Source: Rhizobium herbae
GTDB taxonomy: Bacteria > Pseudomonadota > Alphaproteobacteria > Rhizobiales > Rhizobiaceae
Length of the DNA stretch: 64,000 bases
NCBI RefSeq assembly: GCF_019511375.1
Contig: NZ_JAEUAO010000002.1
Coordinates: forward strand, 248,001 to 312,000
Reading direction: 5' to 3'
The position numbers were made by a program, and so were the translations under genes. Of this stretch, positions 28,120 through 37,730 are shown piece after piece. The notes below the pieces were generated by a model, which worked only from the letters and a program-made list of their open reading frames with translations, did not search any database and had not been told where the DNA came from. Each line of letters begins with the position of its first letter. Position 1 is the first letter of the stretch.

Positions 28120-29235
28120 TCACCCTATCGCCGCTTCCAGCGTGCTCGCAACCTCGCGCCTGCCGCCGAGACCATCGAGGGCTTTTGCCAGCCGCTTGCC
28201 GGTCGTCACGTCGAAGAAATGCAGGCGTGACGGGGCGATGGTCAGGGCGATCGTGTCGGAAAGTTCGATTTCCGGCGATAGCGCCGCCGTCAGTTTCTTG
28301 CCGTCCAGCCTGCCGTGGACCAGCCGCTGGGCGCCCAGTTCCTCGATGTAATCGACCTTCATGGCGAGCGACTGTTCGCCCGCCCGGGCGACGCGCAGGT
28401 CTTCGGCGCGGATGCCGATGGTAAGCTCGGTCGGCAGCGCGGACAGGCGGTCGCTTTCCAGCACCTGACTGCCGAAATGCAGGCGGCCGCCCTCACGCGT
28501 GGCGCGCAGAAGGTTCATCGCCGGCGAGCCGATGAAGCTTGCGACGAAGGTGGAGGCGGGCGTGTGGTAGACGTCGAGCGGACGGCCGATCTGCTCGATC
28601 CGGCCGCCATTGAGAACCACCAGCCGGTCGGCCAGCGTCATCGCTTCGAGCTGGTCGTGGGTGACGTAGAGCGAGGTCGTGCCGAGGCGCTTCTGCAGCT
28701 GCTTGATCTCGCCGCGCATCGTGACGCGCAGCTTGGCGTCGAGATTGGACAGGGGCTCGTCGAACAGGAAGGCGGCGGGCTTGCGGACGATGGCGCGGCC
28801 CATGGCGACGCGCTGGCGCTGGCCGCCGGAAAGCGCGCGCGGCTTGCGGGTGAGATATTGCTCGATTTCCAGCATGCGGGCAGCTTCGGCCACGCGGGCA
28901 TCGATCTCCGCCTTCGGCGTGCCGCGGTTCTTCAGGCCATAGGCGAGATTGTTGTAGACGGTCATGTGCGGATAGAGCGCATAGTTCTGGAACACCATGG
29001 CGATGTCGCGTTCGGCCGGCTCGACATCGTTGATCACCCGATCGCCGATTTCGACCGTCCCCTGCGAGATCGCCTCGAGCCCGGCGACCATGCGCAAAAG
29101 CGTCGACTTGCCGCAGCCCGACGGGCCGCCGAGCACGATGAACTCGCCGTCGGCTATATCGATGGAGACGGACTTCACCGCCTCGACGCCGCCGGCGTAG
29201 ATCTTCGAAACATTGGTGATGTTGATCGCTGCCAT
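28120..29235 (-). CDS. ugpC: sn-Glycerol-3-phosphate ABC importer, ATP-binding protein
   Basis: 371 residues. Walker [11 protein letters not shown] at 36-45, Q-loop [13 protein letters not shown] near 80, the signature ALSGGQRQR near 132, Walker B AAFLFDEP near 153 and the H-loop VTHDQLEAM near 189. A C-terminal MalK/UgpC-type regulatory domain occupies about 240-371. ATG at 29235 follows AGAGGA. Last gene of ugpB-ugpA-ugpE-ugpC, a 13-bp gap after ugpE. Confidence 0.9.
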   Translation of the reverse strand: MAAINITNVSKIYAGGVEAVKSVSIDIADGEFIVLGGPSGCGKSTLLRMVAGLEAISQGTVEIGDRVINDVEPAERDIAMVFQNYALYPHMTVYNNLAYGLKNRGTPKAEIDARVAEAARMLEIEQYLTRKPRALSGGQRQRVAMGRAIVRKPAAFLFDEPLSNLDAKLRVTMRGEIKQLQKRLGTTSLYVTHDQLEAMTLADRLVVLNGGRIEQIGRPLDVYHTPASTFVASFIGSPAMNLLRATREGGRLHFGSQVLESDRLSALPTELTIGIRAEDLRVARAGEQSLAMKVDYIEELGAQRLVHGRLDGKKLTAALSPEIELSDTIALTIAPSRLHFFDVTTGKRLAKALDGLGGRREVASTLEAAIG

Positions 29236-29248
29236 GGTGGCCAATCCT

Positions 29249-30091
29249 CTACTTGTCGCTTTCGGTCAGGCCCTTGATGAACCAGCGCTGGAAGATCATG
29301 ACGATCATCACCGGCGGCAGCATGGCGAGGATCGCCAAGGCAAAGGCCTCGTTGTAATCGGGAATGTTGGAGCCGACCCAGACGAGCAGGATCTGCTTGA
29401 TGCCGCGCACCAGGGTGAAGAAGCCTTCATCCGTCGTCATCAGCGTCGGCCACAGATACTGGTTCCAGCCATAGACGAACATGATGATGAAGATCGCCGC
29501 CATCATGGTCTTCGAGAGCGGCACGATCACGTCGACGAAGAACTTGAAAGGCCCGGCGCCGTCGATGCGCGCGGCCTCAAGGAGTTCGTCAGGGATCGAC
29601 TTGAAGAACTGGCGGAAATAGAAGGTGCCGGTGGCGGACGCCAGAAGCGGCACGATCAGGCCGGTATAGGTGTTGGTGAGGTGCAGCGAGTTCATCACCT
29701 CGTAAGAAGGCAGGATGCGCACTTCGAGCGGCAGGAGCAGCGTGGTGAAGATCATCCAGAAGGTGACGGTCGCAAAGCGGAAGCGGAAATAGACCAGCGC
29801 ATAGGCCGCCAGCATCGACAGCAGGATCTTGCCGGCGGCAAAGCCGAGCCCGAGGATCAGCGAGTTCATCATCATCCTCAAGCCGGTGATCTTACCGGTA
29901 AAGCCGCCCTCCCTGGTCAGCACCGTCTCGTAGGTCTCGATGAAATGGCCGCCCGGCAGGATCGACAGGCCGTTGCGGTGGATGTCGGCGGCCTCGTGGC
30001 TGGAGGTCATCAGGGCGACGAGCAGCGGCCCGACCATGATGAAGACGCCGGAGAGCAGGATGAGGTGGTCGAAGAATTTGGTGCGATACAT
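29249..30091 (-). CDS. ugpE: sn-Glycerol-3-phosphate ABC importer, permease
   Basis: 280 residues with six predicted membrane helices and the binding-protein-dependent permease EAA loop [25 protein letters not shown] near 190. It pairs with UgpA to form the channel of a type I ABC importer. The start lies 14 bp after ugpA. Assignment to glycerol-3-phosphate rests on overall resemblance of all four subunits to Ugp. Confidence 0.88.
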   Translation of the reverse strand: MYRTKFFDHLILLSGVFIMVGPLLVALMTSSHEAADIHRNGLSILPGGHFIETYETVLTREGGFTGKITGLRMMMNSLILGLGFAAGKILLSMLAAYALVYFRFRFATVTFWMIFTTLLLPLEVRILPSYEVMNSLHLTNTYTGLIVPLLASATGTFYFRQFFKSIPDELLEAARIDGAGPFKFFVDVIVPLSKTMMAAIFIIMFVYGWNQYLWPTLMTTDEGFFTLVRGIKQILLVWVGSNIPDYNEAFALAILAMLPPVMIVMIFQRWFIKGLTESDK

Positions 30092-30105
30092 CGGTCCGCC
30101 TCCGC

Positions 30106-31086
30106 TCAATTGTAGTGGACGCGCCGCTCGATGAAGCGGAACTGGAAGATGGTGAGCACGAAGACGATGATCATCAGGATGACGGACTGGGCCGAGGAAC
30201 CGCCGAGGTCGTTGCCGCGGAAGCCGTCCATATAGACCTTGTAGACCAGCGTGATCGGGTTGTTGGCGGCCTTGTCCTTCACCATCACGTCGATGACGCC
30301 GAAGGTGTCGAACAGGGCATAGGTCGTGTTGATGATCAAAAGGAAGAAGGCGGTCGGGGCAAGCAGCGGCAGGATGACGGTCCGGAAACGGCGAAAGCCG
30401 GATCGGCAGTCCATCAGTGCGGCCTCGCGCACGGAGACGGGGATGCCCTGCAGGCCGGAGAGGAAGAAGATGAAGTTGTAGGGGATCTGTTTCCAGACGG
30501 AAACGACGATCATGGCGAAGGCGGTATCGTTGTAGTTCAGCCCGACCTTCATCTCCCAGCCGAACAGGCCCGCAAATTTCACCAGCGGGCCGATATGCTG
30601 GTCGAACATCATCATGCCCATCAGGCCGGCGACCGGCGGGGCGATCGCATAGACCCAGATCAACAGCGTCTTGTAGGCGGCATTGCCGCGGATCACGCCA
30701 TCGGCCTTGACGGCAAGCAGCAGGCCGATCGAAAGCGAGAAGAAGGTGACGAGCGCGGTGAAGACGGCGGTGAAGCGGGCGATGCCGAGATACTCGGTCG
30801 ATTTTAAGACGTCGGTATAGTTGGCGAGCCCGACGAAGGAGGAGCCGAAGCCGAAGGGATCCTCGAGGTAGAAGGACGACCGGATTGCCTGCACCGAGGG
30901 GCAATAGAAGAAGATGAAGATGATCGCCATCTGCGGCGCGAGGAAGAGATAAGGCAGAAAGGGCGAGGAGAATTGGACGCGCTTTGCGGAGGCGGGCTCG
31001 GCGGGGGTGGAGCGGAAACGACGGAAGAAGCCGGTGGCGCTTGCGGGCGCGGGGCTCGTCGGGGAGAGCGATGGTGCGTGCGTCAT
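30106..31086 (-). CDS. ugpA: sn-Glycerol-3-phosphate ABC importer, permease
   Basis: 326 residues. A longer, Ala/Pro/Ser-rich N-terminal tail (about 1-38) precedes six predicted helices; the EAA loop VSVREAALMDCRSGFRRFRTVILPLL is near 225, where the usual Gly of the loop is replaced by Cys-Arg. ATG at 31086 is chosen over one 51 nt upstream because the extra residues are not conserved. It is separated from ugpB by about 570 bp packed with repeat elements, an unusual gap for this operon. Confidence 0.88.
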   Translation of the reverse strand: MTHAPSLSPTSPAPASATGFFRRFRSTPAEPASAKRVQFSSPFLPYLFLAPQMAIIFIFFYCPSVQAIRSSFYLEDPFGFGSSFVGLANYTDVLKSTEYLGIARFTAVFTALVTFFSLSIGLLLAVKADGVIRGNAAYKTLLIWVYAIAPPVAGLMGMMMFDQHIGPLVKFAGLFGWEMKVGLNYNDTAFAMIVVSVWKQIPYNFIFFLSGLQGIPVSVREAALMDCRSGFRRFRTVILPLLAPTAFFLLIINTTYALFDTFGVIDVMVKDKAANNPITLVYKVYMDGFRGNDLGGSSAQSVILMIIVFVLTIFQFRFIERRVHYN

Positions 31087-31127
31087 GGGTCTGGCCCTGT
31101 GGGGAGTGTCTTGGGTGCGGAGGGTTT

Positions 31128-31281
31128 TGCCCCTCACCCTAACCCTCTCCCCGCAGGCGGGGAGAGGGGATGATCGAGTGTTACGCGGTCCTTCTTCCGT
31201 CCTCGTCAGGCGGGTGAAGGTGCGGCGTATCCCTTCTCCCCGTTCACGGGGAGAAAGTGGCCGACAGGCCGGATGAGGGGC
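31128..31281. repeat. Composite palindromic element, type A (reverse copy)
   Basis: CCCCTCACCCTAACCCTC, a CTCCCCGC/GCGGGGAG stem, about 55 nt, then a second CTTCTCCCCG/CGGGGAGAA stem ending in GGATGAGGGGCC. The same two stems in the opposite order occur at 37731-37880 and 55377-55523, so the unit is about 150 bp and mobile or amplified as a whole. Confidence 0.8.
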
Positions 31282-31304
31282 CGAAGCGGCTCGGCGTTTG
31301 CCGC

Positions 31305-31449
31305 ATCACCCCCCTCTGTCACTTCGTGACATCTCCCCCTCAAGGGGGGAGATCATTCGTTCCCTCACCGCTTTTGCGGTTGAGGCGAGAGGCTGCTGCT
31401 TGTGATCTCCCCCCTTGAGGGGGCTGCCCGACAGGGCAGAGGGGGGTAT
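31305..31449. repeat. Composite palindromic element, type B
   Basis: Left half CCCCCCTCTGTCAC with a GTCAC/GTGAC stem and a CTCCCCC-TCAA-GGGGGGAG stem; about 50 nt; right half is the inverted counterpart ending CAGGGCAGAGGGGGG. The same architecture is found inside a coding sequence at 49418-49592. Confidence 0.8.
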
Positions 31450-31479
31450 CGTGCGGCACATTCGGAATGTGCGGCGATA

Positions 31480-31655
31480 ACCCCCTCATCCGACCTCCCT
31501 CTTCTCCCCGCTGGGGAGAAGAGGGAGTTAGCCGTAAGCTCGCGGGTACTCCCTCCCCCTTGTGGGGAGGGTTGGGGAGGGGAGTTTGCCGTTCAGCTCA
31601 AACCCCTCCCGACCCTTCAGGCCACCCTCCCCACAAGGGGGAGGGGAAAACCTCT
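31480..31655. repeat. Composite palindromic element, type C, with a type A half
   Basis: A type A-like CCCCCTCATCC half with a CTTCTCCCCG/GGGGAGAAG stem is followed by a larger inverted pair, CTCCCTCCCCCTTGTGGGGA at the left and TCCCCACAAGGGGGAGGG at the right. This ends four bases before the ugpB stop and may form the 3' hairpin of the ugpB transcript. Confidence 0.75.
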
Positions 31656-31658
31656 AAC

Positions 31659-32957
31659 TCAGCCAGCCGTCTTGGCGAAGCGGGCGAGAAGTTCGTTGCC
31701 TTCCTTCTCGATCGTATCGAAGGCGTCCTTGACGGAGACTTCGCCCGAGAAGATGCGGCCGTATTCGCGTTCCATGATTTCGCGGATCTGCGGGTAGAAG
31801 CCGAGACGGTAGCCCTTCGACCATTCGCCGGCCGGCAGCAGCAACTGCTTGATGCCGATTTCGGCGGCCGGCTTCTCGTTGTAGTAGCCTTCAGCCTTGG
31901 CAAGCTCGTAGGCTGCCTTGGTGATGGCGACGTAGCCGGTTGCCTGGTGGTAGAACTTCTGCACGTCCGGCGAGGTCAGGAACTGGAAGAAGTCGGCCAC
32001 GCACTTGTTTTCCTCATCCGACTTGCCGGACATGGCAAACAGGGCAGCGCCCCCGATGAAGGACGAGGTGCCGGCGCCCTTGATCGAGCCCCAATAGGGC
32101 AGGAAGGCTGCCGAGAACGGCATCTGCGCCGTCTTCTGCAGGCCGCCGAACGAGCCCGACGAGCCGATCCACAGCGCTGCCTTGTTTTCCTCGAACATCT
32201 TCTGGTTATCGTTCCAGCCGGCGCCGTAGAAGCCGAAATAGCCTTCGTCCTTCCAGGCCTTCAGCTTCTCGAACATCATGACGAGGCTCGGGTCGGTGAC
32301 CTTCAGCTGAGTGTCGACGACGCTGTCATAGCCATTGTTGTTGGTGGCGAACTGGATGTTGTTGCGCGAGAAGAAATTCTCGGTGAACTGCCAGGTGAGC
32401 TGCGACTGGACGAGCGGGATGAAGCCGGCTTCCTTCAGCTTCGGGGCAATGGCTTCGAATTCTTCCCAGGTCTTCGGCGCCTCGACGCCGGCCTTCTTCA
32501 GGGCCTCGTCGTTGATGTACATGATCGGGGCCGAGGAATTGAACGGCATGCCGACGAACTTGCCGTCGCTGTCGGCGTAGAAATAGCGCACGCCGTCGAT
32601 GAAGGCGTCGCGGTCGAACGTGTAGCCCGCCCTGGTGATCAGATCTTCGGCCGGGATGACGGCGCCCTTGGCGTTGATGATCGTCGCCGCACCGGCGTCG
32701 AACACCTGCAGGATGTTCGGCTGTTCGCCCGAACGGAAGGCGGCGATGCCGGAAGCGAGCGCTTCCTCGTAGGTGCCCTTGGAAACCGGGGTGAGCGCGC
32801 AGGCCGTCTGCGACGCGTTGAACTTCTGGGCGACTTCGTTGATGACTTCGCCGTTGCGGCCGGCCATGCCGTGCCACCAGGTGATGTTGGTCGCGGCGAG
32901 CGAGGAGGTGGCGGAGAAGGCCAGCGCGAGGCCGGTCATCGTGAATTTCCTGATCAT
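31659..32957 (-). CDS. ugpB: sn-Glycerol-3-phosphate ABC importer, periplasmic binding protein
   Basis: 432 residues. A signal peptide (MIRKFTMTGLALAFSATSSLA, cleaved near residue 21) precedes an extracellular solute-binding family 1 fold beginning NITWWHGMAGRNGEVINE, the usual UgpB opening. Length is normal. GAAAGGA precedes the ATG. No clear Pho box (tandem CTGTCAT) is visible in the 104 bp upstream, although phosphate control is common for ugp. First gene of the split operon ugpB-[repeats]-ugpA-ugpE-ugpC. Confidence 0.9.
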   Translation of the reverse strand: MIRKFTMTGLALAFSATSSLAATNITWWHGMAGRNGEVINEVAQKFNASQTACALTPVSKGTYEEALASGIAAFRSGEQPNILQVFDAGAATIINAKGAVIPAEDLITRAGYTFDRDAFIDGVRYFYADSDGKFVGMPFNSSAPIMYINDEALKKAGVEAPKTWEEFEAIAPKLKEAGFIPLVQSQLTWQFTENFFSRNNIQFATNNNGYDSVVDTQLKVTDPSLVMMFEKLKAWKDEGYFGFYGAGWNDNQKMFEENKAALWIGSSGSFGGLQKTAQMPFSAAFLPYWGSIKGAGTSSFIGGAALFAMSGKSDEENKCVADFFQFLTSPDVQKFYHQATGYVAITKAAYELAKAEGYYNEKPAAEIGIKQLLLPAGEWSKGYRLGFYPQIREIMEREYGRIFSGEVSVKDAFDTIEKEGNELLARFAKTAG

Positions 32958-33061
32958 GCGGTTCCTTTCACCAGGGTTAAGGTGAGGAACCGGCTATCGA
33001 CCTTTCATGACGCGCGGATAACGCTTTCGTGTCGATTCGATTACAACCGCGCCACAGCCGC

Positions 33062-33430
33062 TCAGAAGGCATCGGGAAGATGAACGGGCCAACGCCAGGG
33101 CATGACGGAAACGATGTCGTAACGGATCGAAAGTCGCGCAAAATCCGGCTGTCTGGCCAGCCACAGATCGCTGGCTGCGCGGATGCGCTGTTGCGAAAAA
33201 CTGGACACCGCAAAGACGGACTCGTCCAGCGACCGGCGGGCCTTGACTTCGACGCAGGCGATCAGATCGCCCTTGCGTGCAATGATGTCGATCTCGCCCA
33301 GCTTGGTGCGGTAGCGGAAGGCGACGATGCGGTAGCCCTTGATGAGCAGTGACAGGGCGGCGCGGTACTCGGCGAGCGAGCCGCGCCGGAGCGCCTTCAG
33401 GCGGTTCCTGTCGGGCGGCTCATGGTTCAT
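33062..33430 (-). CDS. yraN: UPF0102 endonuclease-like protein YraN
   Basis: 122 residues with the restriction-endonuclease-like core of the UPF0102 family: GEIDIIARKGDLIACVEVKARRS holds the D-x-n-E-x-K catalytic pattern near residues 46-66. Role unproven; linked to Holliday-junction or DNA uptake functions in some species. It overlaps the end of rsmI by 11 bp, showing translational coupling. In many rhizobia gshB follows directly; here 10 kb separates them. Confidence 0.92.
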   Translation of the reverse strand: MNHEPPDRNRLKALRRGSLAEYRAALSLLIKGYRIVAFRYRTKLGEIDIIARKGDLIACVEVKARRSLDESVFAVSSFSQQRIRAASDLWLARQPDFARLSIRYDIVSVMPWRWPVHLPDAF

Positions 33431-34349
33431 CCCGGTCTTTCAGCTCCAGCAGACGGTCGTAGAGATCCTTGCGGTTGAGGCCGGTCTGCCTGGCTGCCTC
33501 GGTTGCCGCCTTGCCGGTCGACATGTCCTTGACCAGTTTCAGGAGAATGGCATCGACATCGTCTGCTTCCGGTGCCGCGGGTGCATCCGGGGGGCCGATG
33601 ACGAGCACGATCTCGCCCTTGACGGTGGCGCCCTCGCCGTAGAACGCCTTGAGCTCGGCCAGCGTGCCGCGGCGGAATTCCTCGAAGGTCTTGGTCAGTT
33701 CGCGGCAGACGGATGCCCGGCGCTCGCCGCCGAGCACGTCATGGGCGGCAACGATCGTGGCGGCGATCCGGTGCGGGGATTCGAAGAAGATCAGCGTGGC
33801 GGGAACGGTTGCGAATTCCGCAAGCCGGTCACGGCGCGCCTTGTCCCTGGAGGGCAGGAAGCCGGCGAAGAGGAAGGCATCGTTGGGAAGTCCGGAGCCG
33901 ACCAGGGCGGCGAGCGGGGCTGACGCGCCCGGGATCGGAACGACGCGGTGGCCGGCCTCGATGGCGATCTGGCCGAGGCGGTAGCCGGGGTCGGAGACCA
34001 GCGGCGTGCCGGCATCGGAGACGAGGGCGACGGATTTGCCCTCGTCGAGTGCTGCGAGCAGCTTCGGCCCGACCTCGTTGGCATTGTGCTCATGATAGGC
34101 ATAGGGCCGGTTGACGATGCCGTAGCGGTCGAGCAGCACGCGGGTGACGCGGGTGTCCTCGCAGGCAAGCACGTCGGCGCCGGCCAGTGTTTCAAGCGCG
34201 CGCAGGGTAATGTCCGAGAGATTGCCGATCGGGGTGGCAACGAGATACAGCGCCGGTTCCAGCGGGCGGGCGGGCACGGTGACATTATGCAGCCGGTAGG
34301 TCTTCTGCCGCTCGCCGGCTCCGTTGCTGCCTTCTGCCTGATATTCCAC
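33420..34349 (-). CDS. rsmI: 16S rRNA 2'-O-ribose C1402 methyltransferase
   Basis: 309 residues, a tetrapyrrole-methylase-fold enzyme. Family motifs: LYLVATPIGNLSDITLRALE near 24, ACEDTRVTRVLLDRYGI near 51, LVSDAGTPLVSDPGY near 93, and FFESPHRIAAT near 178; the C-terminal DUF-like helical part ends TGLNRKDLYDRLLELK. The GTG at 34349 with GAAAGAAG upstream is preferred; the longer open frame would run into a CTTCTCCCC repeat at 34430-34455. Operon with yraN. Confidence 0.93.
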   Translation of the reverse strand: MEYQAEGSNGAGERQKTYRLHNVTVPARPLEPALYLVATPIGNLSDITLRALETLAGADVLACEDTRVTRVLLDRYGIVNRPYAYHEHNANEVGPKLLAALDEGKSVALVSDAGTPLVSDPGYRLGQIAIEAGHRVVPIPGASAPLAALVGSGLPNDAFLFAGFLPSRDKARRDRLAEFATVPATLIFFESPHRIAATIVAAHDVLGGERRASVCRELTKTFEEFRRGTLAELKAFYGEGATVKGEIVLVIGPPDAPAAPEADDVDAILLKLVKDMSTGKAATEAARQTGLNRKDLYDRLLELKDRDEP

Positions 34350-34724
34350 GATGTCTTCTTTCGTTCGCTCTCGTTTCCCGCCCGCCTTTGGGACAGGACC
34401 ACAGCAGATGGGGACGGCTACGCTCGGCACTTCTCCCCGCAGGGGAGAAGAGAAAAGCAGCGAGACGCCTCGGCCCATAGGCTATAGCGCCCCTTTATGG
34501 GCGACGCTTGGGCTGGCAGCAAGAGTGGGATACGAACGGGATGCTGGGGACGAGCGGACAATCCTGCCGACAATCCTCTTCTGGTTGGCAATAACCCTTG
34601 CGCTCCACGGCTTTTTTCTGCCATTTTGCCCGTCCACATCCTTTCCCGCCGCCAAGCGGGTACCTCAAGAATTCAAGCCGGGAGGCGCGGCCCGCCCGGC
34701 GATGGTTGAAAGCGGTAGCATCTC

Positions 34725-35843
34725 ATGCGCATTACTCTCGAGCGGTCCAATCTCCTGAAGTCGCTGAACCACGTTCACCGCGTGGTCGAGCGGCGCAATA
34801 CCATTCCGATCCTCTCGAACGTGCTCCTGCGCTCCGATGGTGCGAGCCTCGAAATGAAGGCGACCGACCTCGACCTCGAAATCACCGAGGCGACGCCGGC
34901 GCAGGTCGAGCAGGCGGGGGCAACGACGGTGCCGGCGCATCTGCTCTATGACATCGTGCGCAAGCTGCCGGACGGTTCCGAAGTGCTGCTGGCGACCAAC
35001 GCCGAAGGCACTGCGATGACGGTCGCCTCGGGCCGCTCGAAATTCTCGCTGCAGTGCCTGCCGCAGTCCGATTTCCCGGACCTCACCGCCGGAACGTTCA
35101 CGCACTCCTTCCGCATCAAGGCCACCGACTTGAAGATGCTGATCGATCGCACCCAGTTCGCGATCTCGACGGAAGAAACCCGCTATTATCTGAACGGCAT
35201 CTATATCCACACCATAGAAAACAAGGGCCAGCTCAAGCTGCGCGCTGTTGCCACCGACGGCCACCGTCTTGCCCGCGCCGATCTGGAAGCGCCAAGCGGT
35301 TCGGAAGGCATGCCGGGCATCATCATCCCGCGCAAGACCGTCAGCGAATTGCAGAAGCTGGTCGACAATCCGGATGTGGTGGTCACGGTCGAGGTTTCCG
35401 ATGCCAAGATCCGGCTCACCATCGGCTCGATCATCATGACCTCGAAGCTGATCGACGGTACCTTCCCGGACTACCAGCGCGTCATTCCGGCCAACAACGA
35501 CAAGGAATTGAAAATCGACTGCCAGTCCTTCGCCCAGGCCGTCGACCGCGTCTCGACGATTTCCTCCGAGCGCGGTCGTGCCGTCAAGCTCGCCCTTTCG
35601 GACGGGCAGTTGACGCTGACCGTCAACAATCCGGACTCCGGAAGCGCAACGGAGGAACTGCCGGTCGGTTACGAAAGCGATGCGCTTGAGATCGGCTTCA
35701 ACGCCAAATACCTGCTCGACATCACCGCGCAGCTTTCCGGCACCGAGGCTGTCTTCATGCTTGCCGATCCCGGCTCGCCGACGCTGGTGCGCGATCTGGC
35801 AGGCGACGACGCGCTCTATGTGCTGATGCCGATGCGCGTCTAA
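34725..35843 (+). CDS. dnaN: DNA polymerase III beta subunit (sliding clamp)
   Basis: 372 residues, the three-domain ring clamp that tethers DNA polymerase to DNA. Diagnostic are RSNLLKSLNHVHRVVERRNTIPILSNVLL-type sequence at the N-terminus and YVLMPMRV at the C-terminus, where the peptide-binding pocket ends. Length is normal. It is monocistronic, divergent from rsmI across 375 bp, and its stop codon lies within a strong hairpin. Confidence 0.97.
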   Translation: MRITLERSNLLKSLNHVHRVVERRNTIPILSNVLLRSDGASLEMKATDLDLEITEATPAQVEQAGATTVPAHLLYDIVRKLPDGSEVLLATNAEGTAMTVASGRSKFSLQCLPQSDFPDLTAGTFTHSFRIKATDLKMLIDRTQFAISTEETRYYLNGIYIHTIENKGQLKLRAVATDGHRLARADLEAPSGSEGMPGIIIPRKTVSELQKLVDNPDVVVTVEVSDAKIRLTIGSIIMTSKLIDGTFPDYQRVIPANNDKELKIDCQSFAQAVDRVSTISSERGRAVKLALSDGQLTLTVNNPDSGSATEELPVGYESDALEIGFNAKYLLDITAQLSGTEAVFMLADPGSPTLVRDLAGDDALYVLMPMRV

Positions 35844-35880
35844 GCAGACTTTCGTTGGCAGGCCAACGTTTGGTCTGCTT
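35842..35880 (+). terminator. Hairpin at the dnaN 3' end
   Basis: AAGCAGAC pairs with GTCTGCTT, and an inner CGTTGG pairs with CCAACG; the sequence then continues AGGTGTTTGTTTT. Strong stem, U-rich but interrupted tail, so it is either a terminator or a 3' stabiliser. Confidence 0.6.
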
Positions 35881-35881
35881 A

Positions 35882-35946
35882 GGTGTTTGTTTTAACGCAG
35901 GTTCTGGCCGAAAAACCGTTGGACACCTTTCCGGAACCTGCTTAGG
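35882..35946. repeat. Short palindromic intergenic repeat after dnaN
   Basis: GCAGGTTC...GGAACCTGC with an internal CCGAAAAACCG / TTTCCGG part and the terminal TGCTTAGG shared with the copy at 11078-11131. The remaining 270 bp up to pmtA show no other feature besides its presumed promoter. Confidence 0.6.
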
Positions 35947-36213
35947 CCAACGAGCGAGCCATTTGAGGGTCTGAAGCGATGGCCGGGCCAGTCTCCGGCC
36001 CTTGTCACTTCTGACCGGCGGGCACTTGTTGGCAGCAAGACCATCGCAGCTAATTTTCGGGGTGGCGGCAAGTGAGCTGTTGGCAGGGGGACAGAGTGGC
36101 GCGAAAAGACTTGTTTTTGTCGCAGTCAGCGACACATAATCGCGTCGCGATTGAAGACGACGCGCGTTAGAACAGAACATGACGTGCTGTTTGGCGCCGA
36201 CGTATTGGTGGAG

Positions 36214-36816
36214 ATGCGCATGAATTTTCGGCTGAAAGAGCGTCTTGGCAAGAAATTCGACGAGGAAATTCGTTTCTTCAAGGGGTGGCGCAGCAATATG
36301 AAGGCGGTCGGCTCGATCGTGCCGACATCCGGAATAACCGCCCGGCGAATGGCAAGCGTCGTCAATCCGCATTCGGGCCTCCCCGTTCTCGAGCTTGGTC
36401 CCGGCACCGGCGTCATCACCAAGGCGATCCTGCAGAAGGGCGTGCAGCCGCAGAATCTGGTCTCGGTCGAATTCTCCACCGATTTCTTTCAGCACCTCGT
36501 CAAGACCTATCCCGGCGTCGATTTCATCAATGGCGATGCCTTCAATCTGGACAAGACCCTGGGTGCGCGCCGCGAGCAGACGTTCGACAGCGTCATTTCC
36601 GCCGTGCCGCTTCTGAACTTTCCGATGCATATGAGGGTGTCGCTGATCGAGGATCTCTTGTCGCGCATTCCCGTCGGCCGGCCCGTCGTCCAGATCTCCT
36701 ACGGCCCGCTGTCGCCGGTCGTCGCCATGCCGGATCGCTATCAGATCTCCCATTATGATTTTGTCGTGCGCAACATTCCGCCGGCGCAATTGTGGGTCTA
36801 TCGCAAGACGCATTGA
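36214..36816 (+). CDS. pmtA: Phospholipid N-methyltransferase
   Basis: 200 residues, the Sinorhizobium-type soluble S-adenosylmethionine methyltransferase that converts phosphatidylethanolamine to phosphatidylcholine. SAM motif I is VLELGPGTGVITKAIL near residues 53-68; the N-terminal NFRLKERLGKKFDEEIRFFKGW is an amphipathic membrane-contact helix typical of the family. ATG codons at 36214 and 36220 are both possible; an upstream in-frame ATG lacks a ribosome site. Phosphatidylcholine synthesis is a hallmark of rhizobial membranes. Confidence 0.93.
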   Translation: MRMNFRLKERLGKKFDEEIRFFKGWRSNMKAVGSIVPTSGITARRMASVVNPHSGLPVLELGPGTGVITKAILQKGVQPQNLVSVEFSTDFFQHLVKTYPGVDFINGDAFNLDKTLGARREQTFDSVISAVPLLNFPMHMRVSLIEDLLSRIPVGRPVVQISYGPLSPVVAMPDRYQISHYDFVVRNIPPAQLWVYRKTH

Positions 36817-36974
36817 GATTGCCGATGTTCGGCATCTGCGTCACGCATCCGCAGGTCCGCATCGGCGCGGACGTGCCGGTGCCGCGCTGCTGATTGTCCG
36901 AACTGGCGGCGGCAATTTGCCCTTGCAGACCCGTGCCTCGCATGCGATTGGGAGCCGTTTGAGCTCTGGCAAGG

Positions 36975-37682
36975 ATGGCAAAAATGACTGTGACCGCGCG
37001 CGACCGGCTGATCGTCGGCCTTGATCTCCCCACCATCGGCGAAGCCGAGACAATCGTCAAAGCGCTTGGCGACGACGTGCTGTTTTACAAGATCGGCTAT
37101 CAGCTGGTGTTTGCCGGCGGGCTGGAGTTCGCGCGCGATCTCGCGAAGGACGGAAAGAAGATCTTTCTCGACATGAAGCTGCTCGATATCGACAATACGG
37201 TCGCCAAGGGCGTCGAGAACATTGTCAGGATGGGCATGTCGATGCTGACGCTGCACGCCTATCCGAAAGCGATGAGGGCCGCCGTCGAGGCGGCGCGCGG
37301 CTCCGAGCTCTGCCTGCTCGGCGTCACAGTGCTGACCTCGATGGATGCCCAGGACGTCATCGACGCCGGCTATCAGCTCGACCCGCAAGCCCTGGTGCTC
37401 CGCCGTGCCGAGCAGGCGCGGGCAGCCGGCATGGGCGGCATCGTCTGCTCGGCCGAGGAAGCGTCTGCGGTCCGCAACATAGTCGGGCCGGACATGGCCA
37501 TCGTCACGCCCGGCATCCGTCCGGCCGGCAGCGACCGGGGCGACCAGAAGCGGGTGATGACCCCGGCCGATGCGCTTGCCGCCGGATCGAGCCACCTCGT
37601 CGTCGGCCGCCCCATCGTCAAGGCCGCCGATCCGCGCGCCGCAGCGCTAGCCATTCTCGAGGAGATGACGGGGGCGCTCTGA
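36975..37682 (+). CDS. pyrF: Orotidine 5'-phosphate decarboxylase
   Basis: 235 residues, a TIM-barrel enzyme for the last step of UMP synthesis. The catalytic tetrad is seen in [12 protein letters not shown] (Asp66, Lys68, Asp71), with the Lys before it in FYKIGYQL and the phosphate site [20 protein letters not shown] near 178. A second ATG three codons in is an alternative start. No operon partner. Confidence 0.96.
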   Translation: MAKMTVTARDRLIVGLDLPTIGEAETIVKALGDDVLFYKIGYQLVFAGGLEFARDLAKDGKKIFLDMKLLDIDNTVAKGVENIVRMGMSMLTLHAYPKAMRAAVEAARGSELCLLGVTVLTSMDAQDVIDAGYQLDPQALVLRRAEQARAAGMGGIVCSAEEASAVRNIVGPDMAIVTPGIRPAGSDRGDQKRVMTPADALAAGSSHLVVGRPIVKAADPRAAALAILEEMTGAL

Positions 37683-37730
37683 AAGCGCGCGGCCATCGTC
37701 CACCACGCACGACAGTCATCGAGCGACGCG

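Noticed and set aside
31128-31655. Repeat cluster resembling a CRISPR array
   Set aside because: Elements are of different types, spacing is uneven, there are no equal-length spacers, and no cas genes are present.
32958-33061. Pho box upstream of ugpB
   Set aside because: Only a single loose CTTTCATGACG-like word is seen; the tandem CTGTCAT repeat is missing.
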